Shown: one piece after another, positions 16,062-23,497 of the stretch | Layout: each line of letters opens with the position of its first letter | Numbering within the stretch: the stretch's first letter is position 1 | Assembly: GCF_900104925.1 (NCBI RefSeq) | Contig: NZ_LT629735.1 | Location: 404,291 to 468,290, forward strand | DNA from: Opitutus sp. GAS368 | GTDB taxonomy: Bacteria; Verrucomicrobiota; Verrucomicrobiia; Opitutales; Opitutaceae | Reading direction: 5' to 3' | Length of the DNA: 64,000 nt | Program-made: the position numbers and the translations under genes | The notes under the pieces: generated by a model | What the model was told of the DNA's origin: nothing | The model's input: only the letters and a program-made list of their open reading frames with translations | Databases searched by the model: none

Positions 16062-16103
16062 CACCGCTGCTTCTCTTCGCTCAGGATGACACACTGAAGG
16101 GCA

Positions 16104-16158
16104 CGCGTCCCTGCGGGTCGTCGGGATTCCATTCGCGAACACGGCCCGCAGGGACGCG
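16104..16158. repeat. Palindromic intergenic repeat (CGCGTCCCTGCGGG)
   Basis: Perfect 14-bp inverted arms, cgcgtccctgcggg (16104-16117) and cccgcagggacgcg (16145-16158), between the IS110 element and the trpS stop. It may terminate trpS transcription. Confidence 0.75.
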
Positions 16159-16174
16159 GGTCCTCCAACAGAGC

Positions 16175-17143
16175 TCAGCGCAGGCCGCAGGCCTGGCGGG
16201 CGCGGGCCATCGTCTTTTCGGCCACGGCGCGGGCGCGCTGGGCGCCATCGCGCAGGACCTGGTCCACGTAATCGGGATTGGTCGCGAGCTCGGCGCGCTT
16301 GGCGCGATACGGGGCGAAGAAATTCCAGTAGTGCTCGAACAGCGTCTTCTTGAGGTCGCCGTAGCCGAGGCCGCCGGCGCGCAGCCGGTGCTCGAAGTCG
16401 GCGGCAACGTCCTTCGGCGCGAACAGCTTCAGGAGCTGGACGGCGAGGTTCCTGTCGGCGTCGGGCTTGGGCTCGGCGGGCGTGCGCGAGTCCATGACGA
16501 TGCCCATGATCTTTTTCCGCAGTGCCTTCTCGTCGCCGAAGATCTCGATCGTGTTGCCGTAGCTCTTGGACATCTTCTGGCCGTCAAGACCGGGGATGAC
16601 GGCCATGGTCTCGCTGATGCGCTCCTCGGGCACGACGAAGGTTTCCCCGTAGATTCCATTGAATTTAAAAGCGATATCGCGCGTCATTTCCAAATGCTGC
16701 TTCTGGTCCCGACCGACGGGCACGACGTTGGTGTCGAAGAGCAGGATGTCGGCAGCCATGAGCACCGGGTAGGCAAACAGGCCGAAGTTGGGCGAGATGC
16801 CCTTGGCGACCTTGTCCTTGTAACTGTGGGCGCGCTCAAGCAGGCCCATGGGCGTAAGTGAGCCGATCAGCCAGGTGAGTTCGCAAACCTCAGGGACGTC
16901 ACTCTGTCGCCAGAAGACGGCCTTGGCAGGATCAAGGCCGCAGGCGAGCCAATCGAGCGCGATCTCTCGTGTGTAAGCGCGGCGTAATTTGGCGTTATCA
17001 AGCGCCGTCATCGAGTGGTAGTCGGCGATGAAATAATAGGCGTCGCCGCCGGCCTGCAGCTCGATGGCCGGGCGCATGGCGCCGAAATAATTGCCGATGT
17101 GCAGGGTGCCGGAGGGCGTGATGCCGGTGAGGATGCGGGGCAT
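16175..17143 (-). CDS. trpS: Tryptophanyl-tRNA synthetase
   Basis: Class I aminoacyl-tRNA synthetase charging tRNA-Trp; cytosolic, 322 residues, usual bacterial length. N-terminal ITPSGTLHIGNYFGA carries the HIGH-type motif (HIGN, about residue 15-18), and GQKMSKSYGN (about residue 190) is the KMSKS loop. YFIADYHSMT and FWRQSDVPEVCELTW are typical substrate-pocket segments. The ATG at 17143 gives the canonical start just before the first strand. A long palindromic repeat separates it from the upstream hexapeptide gene on the same strand. Confidence 0.97.
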   Translation of the reverse strand: MPRILTGITPSGTLHIGNYFGAMRPAIELQAGGDAYYFIADYHSMTALDNAKLRRAYTREIALDWLACGLDPAKAVFWRQSDVPEVCELTWLIGSLTPMGLLERAHSYKDKVAKGISPNFGLFAYPVLMAADILLFDTNVVPVGRDQKQHLEMTRDIAFKFNGIYGETFVVPEERISETMAVIPGLDGQKMSKSYGNTIEIFGDEKALRKKIMGIVMDSRTPAEPKPDADRNLAVQLLKLFAPKDVAADFEHRLRAGGLGYGDLKKTLFEHYWNFFAPYRAKRAELATNPDYVDQVLRDGAQRARAVAEKTMARARQACGLR

Positions 17144-17154
17144 GGAAAATAGGT

Positions 17155-17236
17155 TCTTTCTCGTTCTCGTAATCTTTCTCGTTCTCTCGGGAGCAAAGAA
17201 AGGAGAGAACGAGAAGGAGAACGATTACGAGAATGA
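17155..17236. repeat. Palindromic repeat of GAGAACGA/TTCTCGTT units
   Basis: A pyrimidine-rich arm (ttctcgttctcgtaat...) and its complement (...attacgagaa) flank a short loop, giving a long stem built from reiterated gagaacga units. Lies between trpS and the hexapeptide gene; lower in GC than its surroundings. Confidence 0.75.
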
Positions 17237-17242
17237 TTTTGC

Positions 17243-17929
17243 TCAGTCCCGGCGCGGCAACGTCGTGATGACGTGCCGGATGCGGGCCACGGTGTTGGCC
17301 GCGACATAGCCGCCGAAGGCGGTGCAGGGCATGATCATCGCACGCGGACCGATGAGCGAACCGGGGTTGAGCACGGCGTTGCAGCCGACCTCGGCCCGGT
17401 CGCCGATCACGGCACCGAATTTCTTCAGGCCCGTGCCGACCGTGCCGTTGGGCAGGCGCACCATCACCTCACCCTGGTCGAGCCGGAGGTTGGAACAGAT
17501 GACGCCGGCGCCGAGGTGCGCGCCGTTGCCGAGCAGGGAGTCGCCCACGTAGTTGAAATGCGCGGCCTGCACGCCGTCGAGCAGCAGGCAGTTCTTGAAC
17601 TCGCAGGAGTTGCCGAGGACGCAGTTTTCGCCGGCGATGACGTGGCCGCGGATGAACGCGCCGGGGCGGATCTGGGTGTTCGCGCCGATGTAGGCCGGCC
17701 CCTGGATGACCGCGTAAGGCGGAAGCTTGACCGAGGCGTGCAGCCAGACTTTGCCTTCAATATGGACCCCGGGCGGAATCTTCGGACCGGCGGGGTTCGC
17801 CTCGAGGCCCTCCAGCGCCGCGCCGACCTGCTTCAGCCAGTCCCACGGCGTCGCCGCGGCCGGAAAAAACTTGGCGAACCGGGCCAGCGACGGAGGCAGG
17901 GCGAAGAAGGCGGAGGCTTGCACGGCCAT
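17243..17929 (-). CDS. Left-handed beta-helix (hexapeptide) nucleotidyltransferase/acyltransferase-like protein
   Basis: 228 residues. The central part is a run of imperfect hexapeptides starting at IPPGVHIEGKVWLHASVKLPPYAVIQGPAYIGANTQIRPGAF, resembling the C-terminal beta-helix of GlmU and related sugar-phosphate enzymes, without an N-terminal nucleotidyltransferase domain. The first 75 residues are helical (FFALPPSLARFAKFFPAAATPWDWLKQVGAALEGL). The start at 17929 (MAVQASAFF) excludes a 72-codon upstream extension that is low-complexity. Likely an acyltransferase acting on a sugar nucleotide; substrate unknown. Upstream of trpS on the same strand. Confidence 0.82.
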   Translation of the reverse strand: MAVQASAFFALPPSLARFAKFFPAAATPWDWLKQVGAALEGLEANPAGPKIPPGVHIEGKVWLHASVKLPPYAVIQGPAYIGANTQIRPGAFIRGHVIAGENCVLGNSCEFKNCLLLDGVQAAHFNYVGDSLLGNGAHLGAGVICSNLRLDQGEVMVRLPNGTVGTGLKKFGAVIGDRAEVGCNAVLNPGSLIGPRAMIMPCTAFGGYVAANTVARIRHVITTLPRRD

Positions 17930-18165
17930 GTTGATACTAGAAAAGCCGCCCGAAACCAGCGGTTTCTGGCCGGCCCGATCCCGGCATTTGGGGCCCGCGG
18001 CGAGGGCGGGAACCCGTGCACCCGGGGCGACCCGTCCCCGGAAACGGGGAACTCTCGTTTTTCCCGGATTACCAAGCGGAGGGAAATACCCACCGCCCGC
18101 CGGGGCTGCGCCCGCGGTAACTCCGGTTGCAAAGTCGCGTCTCAATCCGATACTTGGTTTCTCGC

Positions 18166-20571
18166 ATGCGAACTCAGCCGGCCATCGCCGCCGTTGCCCT
18201 CGGGAGCATTCTTCTGGCCGGCCTGGCCCGGGCCGACGCCGCCAAACCGGTCGTCACCCTCAGTGCTTCGGTCCCCGTGACCGACGAGACCGCCGTCAAG
18301 CCGGGCGAGGTGATCGTGACCCGCGACGGCGACCTGTCGGCAGCCCTGACGGTCGAGTTCTCCCTCGGTGGCTCGGCCAAACCGGGCACCGACTATCACG
18401 AACTCCCGCGCACGATCACCCTGCCTGCCCAGGAAAAGACGGCCGTGGTCAAGGTGGAGGCCATCGGCGATTTCGACAGGCAGCCCGCACGCACGGTGGT
18501 GCTGCACCTCAAGCCGTCCCCGGCCTACCAGGTCGGCAACGTGGCCGAGGCCGTGGTGACCATCAACGACGTCCCACCGCAGCTGTTCATCGCGCAGATC
18601 CGCCCGACCGCGGAAGCATCCGAATCCACGGCCTACGGCACGGCCACCCTGCTGCTCGCGCCGGACCGTTCGCGCGCCCGGATCGTCGTGATGCATGCGA
18701 ACCTCACCTCACCGCTCGTGAGCTCCCACCTCAAGCTGGCCGCGCCCGGGGCGGAGGGAGCCTACCTGCTTAACTTCAGCCGGGAGGCCCGGGCGACCTT
18801 CGAATGGGCCCTGCAGCCGACGGGACAGTTCACCACCGCCACGCTGCAAGCCGCCCTGGAAAGCGGCCGCATCTATGTGGGTCTCGACAGCAAGAACCAT
18901 CCCACCGGGGAGCTCCGCGGCTATTTCATCCGCGCCGCCGGTTCGGAGAAATTCCAGCCCCCGCCCGCCCCGCCGAAGCTGCCGGGCGGCCCGTTGACCG
19001 AGCGCGACGCGGCGCGCTTCCTGACCCAGGCCACGTTCGGCCCGACCCGGACCGAGATCGCGGAATTCGTCCACCCCACCCCGCGGCCGAACGAGGCGCC
19101 GCCCAAGCCGCAGACCTTCGAGGGCTGGATCAACGAGCAGCTGGCCATTCCGGCCAGCTCCCACCTCGAGGAGATGCGCGCCGACTTTCGCGCCTTCCCG
19201 CCCGACTCGCCCCGTCCGCGCATCGGCCACAACAACCGCCAGGAGGCCTGGCTGCGGATCGCCCTCACCGGACCCGACCAGCTCCGCCAGCGCGTGGCGT
19301 TCGCCCTGAGCGAGATCTTCGTCATCTCCGACGTAAACGACACCGTGGCCAACAACGCCGAGGGCGCCGCCGTGTTCTACGACCTGCTCGCCCGCGACGC
19401 CTTCGGCAACTTCCGCCAGCTGCTCGAGGACGTCACCTTCAGCCCCGCGATGGGCGCCTATCTGAGCCACCTCAAGAGCGCCAAGGCCGATCCCAAGCGC
19501 GGCACCAGTGCCGACGAGAACTACGCCCGCGAGGTCATGCAGCTTTTCACCATCGGGCTGAACGAACTCCAGCCCGACGGCACCTACCGGCTCGGGCCCG
19601 ACGGCCTGCCGATCCCAACCTACGACCAGCACACCATCGAGGAGACGGCGCGCGTGTTCACCGGCCTGGGCTTTTATTCGCCCGAGCCGCGGCCGAACTT
19701 CGGCGGCGCCCGCGCCAATTTCGCCGCCCCCATGATGACCTATCCGGAGCAGCATGACGACGGCGAGAAGGTCATCGTCGGCGGCGTGAAGCTGCACGCG
19801 AAGCAGGGCCCGGCCGCCGACCTGAGGCAGATGCTCGACACGCTGTTCAACCACCCCAACACCGCGCCGTTCATCTGCCGCCAGCTGATCCAGCGCCTCG
19901 TCACGAGCAACCCGAGCCCGGGCTACATCTACCGGGTGTCCCAGGTGTTTGCGAAGAACGGCCACGGCGAACGCGGCGACCTCGGCGCCGTCATCCGGGC
20001 CATCCTCCTCGATTACGAGGCCCGTTCGCCGGACGTCACCGGCAACCTCGGCTATGGCAAGATGAAGGAGCCCCTGCTCCAGGCCACGGCACTGCTGCGC
20101 GCTTTCCAAGCCTCGGCCGCCAACGGTCGCTATTATTATCCGAATCCCGAGGGCCCGTTCGGCCAGGCCCCGCTGCGCTCACCCACGGTCTTCAACTTCT
20201 TCGAGCCGGACTACGTGCTGCCGGGTCCGCTCGCCGCCGCCGGCCTGCACGCGCCGGAATACCAGATCCTCACGGCCTCGACCGGCATCACCATCCCCAA
20301 CCAGCTCCGCAACTTTGTCTACGCCACCGCCGCCAACGGCCCGGGCGCCCTCGTGCTGAAACTCGACCCGCTGGCCGCCCTCGCCAAGACCCCGGAGGCT
20401 CTCGTCGACTATCTCGACCTCGTCTTCTGCGCGGCTTCCCTTTCACCCAAGGCCCGGGCCATCGTGCTCGACAAGCTCACCCAGCTGCCGCCCACGACCA
20501 GCGACCTCGACCTCGCGCGCAGCGCGCTGGACCTGATCGTCTCTTCCCCCGACGCCGCCATCCAACATTGA
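18166..20571 (+). CDS. Exported DUF1800 protein with Calx-beta- and CHRD-like N-terminal domains
   Basis: 801 residues. The ATG at 18166 gives a signal peptide (MRTQPAIAAVALGSILLAGL). Residues about 25-135 resemble a Calx-beta domain (PGTDYHELPRTITLPAQEKTA, VVTINDVPPQ). Residues about 140-255 look like a CHRD domain (ATLLLAPDRSRARIVV, ATLQAALESGRIYVGLDS, GELRGYF). The rest is DUF1800 (ARFLTQATFGPTRTEI, LRQRVAFALSEIFV, NYAREVMQLFTIGL, FICRQLIQRLVTSNPSPGYI). DUF1800 proteins are almost always followed by a DUF1501 protein, as here 8 bp downstream. Function unknown; probably a cell-surface or periplasmic pair. Confidence 0.92.
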   Translation: MRTQPAIAAVALGSILLAGLARADAAKPVVTLSASVPVTDETAVKPGEVIVTRDGDLSAALTVEFSLGGSAKPGTDYHELPRTITLPAQEKTAVVKVEAIGDFDRQPARTVVLHLKPSPAYQVGNVAEAVVTINDVPPQLFIAQIRPTAEASESTAYGTATLLLAPDRSRARIVVMHANLTSPLVSSHLKLAAPGAEGAYLLNFSREARATFEWALQPTGQFTTATLQAALESGRIYVGLDSKNHPTGELRGYFIRAAGSEKFQPPPAPPKLPGGPLTERDAARFLTQATFGPTRTEIAEFVHPTPRPNEAPPKPQTFEGWINEQLAIPASSHLEEMRADFRAFPPDSPRPRIGHNNRQEAWLRIALTGPDQLRQRVAFALSEIFVISDVNDTVANNAEGAAVFYDLLARDAFGNFRQLLEDVTFSPAMGAYLSHLKSAKADPKRGTSADENYAREVMQLFTIGLNELQPDGTYRLGPDGLPIPTYDQHTIEETARVFTGLGFYSPEPRPNFGGARANFAAPMMTYPEQHDDGEKVIVGGVKLHAKQGPAADLRQMLDTLFNHPNTAPFICRQLIQRLVTSNPSPGYIYRVSQVFAKNGHGERGDLGAVIRAILLDYEARSPDVTGNLGYGKMKEPLLQATALLRAFQASAANGRYYYPNPEGPFGQAPLRSPTVFNFFEPDYVLPGPLAAAGLHAPEYQILTASTGITIPNQLRNFVYATAANGPGALVLKLDPLAALAKTPEALVDYLDLVFCAASLSPKARAIVLDKLTQLPPTTSDLDLARSALDLIVSSPDAAIQH

Positions 20572-20578
20572 GCCCGCC

Positions 20579-21994
20579 ATGAACTCACCCGCCGACCATG
20601 CCATGACCCGGCGCCGTTTCCTCGGCGCCTGCTGCGCCGCGGTCGGCGCCACCGGCCTGCTGTCCACCCTCGCCCAGCTCCGCCTCATCGGCGCCACCGT
20701 CGAGACCGGCCCCGTCCTGCCGCCCGGCAGCCCGTCCGACTACAAGGCCCTTGTCTGCCTGTTCCTCGCCGGCGGCAACGACGCAAACAACCTCCTCATC
20801 CCGTGCGACGCGGCCGGCTACGCCGCCTACGCGCAGGGCCGCGGCGGGCTCGCGCTGCCGCCGGACGGCCTGCTGCGGCTCAAGCCGCGCCGGTCCGACG
20901 GCCGCGACTTCGCCCTGCACCCCGCCACGCCCGAGCTGCGCGACCTTTTCGCACAGGGCCGCCTCGCCCTGCTGGCCAACGTCGGCACCCTCGTCGTGCC
21001 GACCACCAAGGCCCAGTTCGAGGCCAGGTCGGTGCCGCTGCCCAACGCGCTGTTCTCCCACAACGACCAGCAGGTGCAGTGGCAGAGCAGCATCCCCGAC
21101 AGCAAGCTGTTCACCACCGGCTGGGGCGGACGCCTCGCCGACCTCACCAACGCCTTCAACGACAACCACGCGATCTCGATGTCCATCAGCCTGGCCGGCC
21201 AGAACTCGTTCCAGGTCGGCCGGACCGTCGCCCAATTCGCCGTGAGCCCGAACGGCGCCGTGCAACCCAACGCCACCGGCGGTCCGCTCGGCGCGCTGCG
21301 CGCGGAAGGCCGGCGCGAGCTGCTGCAGACGGAGGACCGCAACCTGTTCGAAACCGCCTTCGCCGGCCTCACCAACGACGCCGTGGCCGACAGCGCGCTG
21401 CTGGCGTCCGTGCTCGGCAAGGAAGCGCCCTTCAAGACCGAGTTTCCCAAGTCCGGCCTCGGCCAGCAGCTCCGCATGATCGCCCGGCTCGCCGCCAGCG
21501 CCCCGAGCCTCGGCCTGCGCCGCCAGGTCTTCTTCGCCCGCATCGGCGGCTGGGACCTGCACGACCACCAGGTCGTCGCCGGCGCCACCGCGACCGGCGC
21601 CCACGCCAAGCTCCTCGCCGACGTCAGCCAGAGCCTCGCGGCCTTCGCCCGCGCCACCGACGAGCTCGGTCTCGGCGACCGCATCACGACGTTCACCGCC
21701 TCCGACTTCGGCCGCACCTGGACGACGAACGGCGACGGCTCCGACCATGGCTGGGGCTCGCACCACCTCATCATGGGCGGCGCGGTCAAGGGCGGCGACA
21801 TCTACGGGCGCATGCCGGACTTCTCGCTCAAGGGCCCGGACGACACCGGCCGCGGCCGCTGGATCCCGAGCACCAGCGTCGACGAATACAACGCCACGCT
21901 CGCGACCTGGTTCGGCGTCAAGGACACCGACCTGCCGCTCGTGCTGCCCAACCTCGGCCGGTTCGCCAACCCGAACCTCGGATTCATGGGTTGA
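20579..21994 (+). CDS. Tat-exported DUF1501 protein
   Basis: 471 residues, partner of the DUF1800 protein. A twin-arginine leader (MTRRRFLGACCAAVGATGLL) starts at residue 9, so the ATG at 20603 is an alternative start. DUF1501 (sulfatase-like alkaline-phosphatase fold) features: LVCLFLAGGNDANNLLIPCD near the start, the central VFFARIGGWDLHD, and the SDFGRTWTTNGDGSDHGWGSHHLIMGG segment with likely metal-ligand Asp/His residues. Translationally close to the preceding gene (7-bp gap). No substrate is known for the family. Confidence 0.93.
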   Translation: MNSPADHAMTRRRFLGACCAAVGATGLLSTLAQLRLIGATVETGPVLPPGSPSDYKALVCLFLAGGNDANNLLIPCDAAGYAAYAQGRGGLALPPDGLLRLKPRRSDGRDFALHPATPELRDLFAQGRLALLANVGTLVVPTTKAQFEARSVPLPNALFSHNDQQVQWQSSIPDSKLFTTGWGGRLADLTNAFNDNHAISMSISLAGQNSFQVGRTVAQFAVSPNGAVQPNATGGPLGALRAEGRRELLQTEDRNLFETAFAGLTNDAVADSALLASVLGKEAPFKTEFPKSGLGQQLRMIARLAASAPSLGLRRQVFFARIGGWDLHDHQVVAGATATGAHAKLLADVSQSLAAFARATDELGLGDRITTFTASDFGRTWTTNGDGSDHGWGSHHLIMGGAVKGGDIYGRMPDFSLKGPDDTGRGRWIPSTSVDEYNATLATWFGVKDTDLPLVLPNLGRFANPNLGFMG

Positions 21995-22011
21995 GGCCCG
22001 GCGGACGGCGC

Positions 22012-22039
22012 AAAAAAACCGCCGGAGGAGCGGCGGTTT
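22012..22039 (-). terminator. Terminator for the b562-like gene (possibly bidirectional)
   Basis: Stem aaaccgccg / cggcggttt around gaggag. On the minus strand it is followed by a run of seven T, making a good rho-independent terminator for the 22069-22533 gene. On the plus strand the tail is only ttt. Confidence 0.7.
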
Positions 22040-22068
22040 GACGATGGAACGGAAGCTGAGGTGACGGC

Positions 22069-22533
22069 TCAGTCGATCGACTTGGACTTATACTCCTTGT
22101 GCCCCTCTTTCTGCATGGCGCCGAGCGCCTGCACGAGCTTCACGGCCTCGTCGTTCTGGCCGGCCTTGAGGGCGGCCTCGAGCTTGTCGATGCCCGCCAG
22201 GAAATCCTTCATCTTGGCCTTGAAGCCCTCGAGCATCTTGGCGCGATCCGCCTCGGGAATCTCCGTGAGCTTGAGCGGCTCGAGCTTGGAGCCCGCCGTG
22301 GCGTATTCCCGCATGGTCGCGACCAGCTGGAGCGACTCGGCGTTCTTCGTCGCGTCGGCGGCCTGCTTCTTGAGCTTGCGGTAGGCCGCGTTCATCTTGT
22401 CCATCTTCTTAGTCAGCTCGGTATCCTCCTTCTTCTCCTTGGCGGGGGCCGCCGGGGCCGCGTCGGCCGCAAACGCGACCGAGCCGGCGAAGATGACAGA
22501 GAGGACGACAAGCAGACGTGGCAGTGATTTCAT
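22069..22533 (-). CDS. Periplasmic cytochrome b562-like four-helix protein
   Basis: 154 residues with a signal peptide (MKSLPRLLVVLSVIFAGSVA) and a mature part that fits a four-helix bundle of the cytochrome b562 family. A Met near the start of helix 1 (TKKMDKMNAAYRKLKK) and a His near the end of helix 4 (MQKEGHKEYK) are where b562 places its haem ligands. AKMLEGFKAKMKDFLAGIDKLEAALKAGQNDEAVKLVQ matches helices 3-4 in spacing. There is no CXXCH. Haem binding is inferred, not certain. The adjacent gene encodes a CXXCH haem-binding protein. Confidence 0.7.
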   Translation of the reverse strand: MKSLPRLLVVLSVIFAGSVAFAADAAPAAPAKEKKEDTELTKKMDKMNAAYRKLKKQAADATKNAESLQLVATMREYATAGSKLEPLKLTEIPEADRAKMLEGFKAKMKDFLAGIDKLEAALKAGQNDEAVKLVQALGAMQKEGHKEYKSKSID

Positions 22534-22596
22534 GAGTGAGATTAGCAGACGGATAGGTGAAGGTTCGGGTTACGAAAGTCGATAGCGGGTTGCGCC

Positions 22597-23061
22597 TTAA
22601 CGGGACTGGATGTCATCGGCCAGGTCCTCGGCCCACTTGGCGAGGAGTGCGATCTCGGCGTCGGTGAGCCTCGCCTCCGGGTGCATGAGCCGGTAGGAGG
22701 CGAGCGGCATGCCATGATCGCGCACCTCGTCGGCCACGGCCTGCAGCTTGCGGACCGTGCGTTTCGTGTCGTAGCGGGCAAAATCCGAGAAATTCAGCTC
22801 GGCCTTTCCGTCGGTGACGTGCTGGTTCATCCACCACGCCACCGGCTGCACCGCGGCGTACCATGGGTATTTGGTATTATCCGAGTGGCAGTCATAACAG
22901 GCGCGCTGCAGCATGGCCTTCACCTGGCCGGACACCTTCTCCCGGGCAGCCAGCGACGCCGGCCCTTCCGTCGGGCCGGTGTTGCGCGGCGTCGGAACGA
23001 ACTGCACGGCAACGAGCGCCGCCAGGAGGCCGAGGCCGGTGACTCGCAGGGTTTTATTCAT
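22597..23061 (-). CDS. Exported haem-binding protein (CXXCH)
   Basis: 154 residues: an N-terminal signal/anchor helix (LRVTGLGLLAALVAVQFVP), then a domain with RACYDCHSDNTKYPWYAAVQPVAWWM and the C-terminal LTDAEIALLAKWAEDLADD. This matches the haem-binding domain family typical of Bacteroidota and Verrucomicrobiota, where CYDCH attaches haem c and the following segment caps it. Same strand as the b562-like gene 63 bp downstream; the two probably form an electron-transfer or haem-related pair. Confidence 0.85.
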   Translation of the reverse strand: MNKTLRVTGLGLLAALVAVQFVPTPRNTGPTEGPASLAAREKVSGQVKAMLQRACYDCHSDNTKYPWYAAVQPVAWWMNQHVTDGKAELNFSDFARYDTKRTVRKLQAVADEVRDHGMPLASYRLMHPEARLTDAEIALLAKWAEDLADDIQSR

Positions 23062-23229
23062 GGGGCGGGCCCAGCCAAAGCGCCAAACCCCCTTCGCGAA
23101 AGCCTAAACTTGCCGGCCGTCGCCGGTGTAACTCCCTGCCGGCAAGCAAAAAAGCCGCCGGGTAAAGATCCCCGGAGCAAGCTCTGGAGTATCGGACCCA
23201 TCGCGGATGAACCGGCGGATTTTCGTAAA

Positions 23230-23253
23230 TGGTGCGGGAGAAGAGACTCGAAC
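23230..23253 (-). other. tRNA-Gly 3'-end fragment (candidate attachment-site remnant)
   Basis: 23 of 24 bases equal the 3' end of the tRNA-Gly(GCC) gene at 39629-39704, including the T-loop GTTCGAGTCTC, the acceptor strand TCTCCCGC and the CCA end, in the same orientation. The rest of the tRNA is absent: the sequence on its 5' side cannot form a T-stem. This is the geometry left by an element integrated in the tRNA 3' end, with the interval 23.25-39.63 kb as the island. The 244 bp between it and dctA hold no convincing gene. Confidence 0.7.
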
Positions 23254-23497
23254 GTCGCGGGGCGAAATTACAAACAGGGCTGACATCGGCAAGATGCGGA
23301 AGCCGAAAAATCAATTTCCACCAAGAGCCTTACTCCCATCCGACCAGCCAAAACCCGCGCCGGGAAGGGTCCAAGGCCACGACGAGGCGTCCTTGCGCGG
23401 CAGAATTTCGGCCAATCCCAATGACCGACTCTTCGCCTGACTGCGTCACACCAGCTTCAGTTTAGCGAGCAGGTCAGTGACCGCCCACGGCTCGGCG

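Larger units (their letters stand above)
14831..16069 (+). mobile_element. IS110-family insertion sequence inside a REP-like repeat
   Basis: About 1239 bp. Boundaries are inferred from the interrupted repeat: CTT occurs at the left junction (14831-14833) and again at the right junction (16070-16072), consistent with a short core sequence shared by target and element, as in IS110/IS621. There are no terminal inverted repeats, as expected for this family. The left end is a long noncoding stretch (about 270 bp) and the right end is only 8 bp beyond the transposase stop codon. The transposase is intact, so the element may be active. Confidence 0.88.
14774..16091. repeat. REP-like repeat, family TGTCATCCTGAG (copy 2), split by IS110 element
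   Basis: The left portion, 14774-14833, has arm tgtcattcggagcgaaacga then ctggatcctt. The right portion, 16070-16091, reads cttctcttcgctcaggatgaca. Joining ctggatc to the right portion regenerates a normal second arm of this family. The intervening DNA is therefore a precise insertion. Confidence 0.85.

Noticed and set aside
23230-23260. A second tRNA gene
   Set aside because: Only the T-loop, acceptor 3' strand and CCA are present; no T-stem partner, anticodon or D-arm exists, so it is a fragment.
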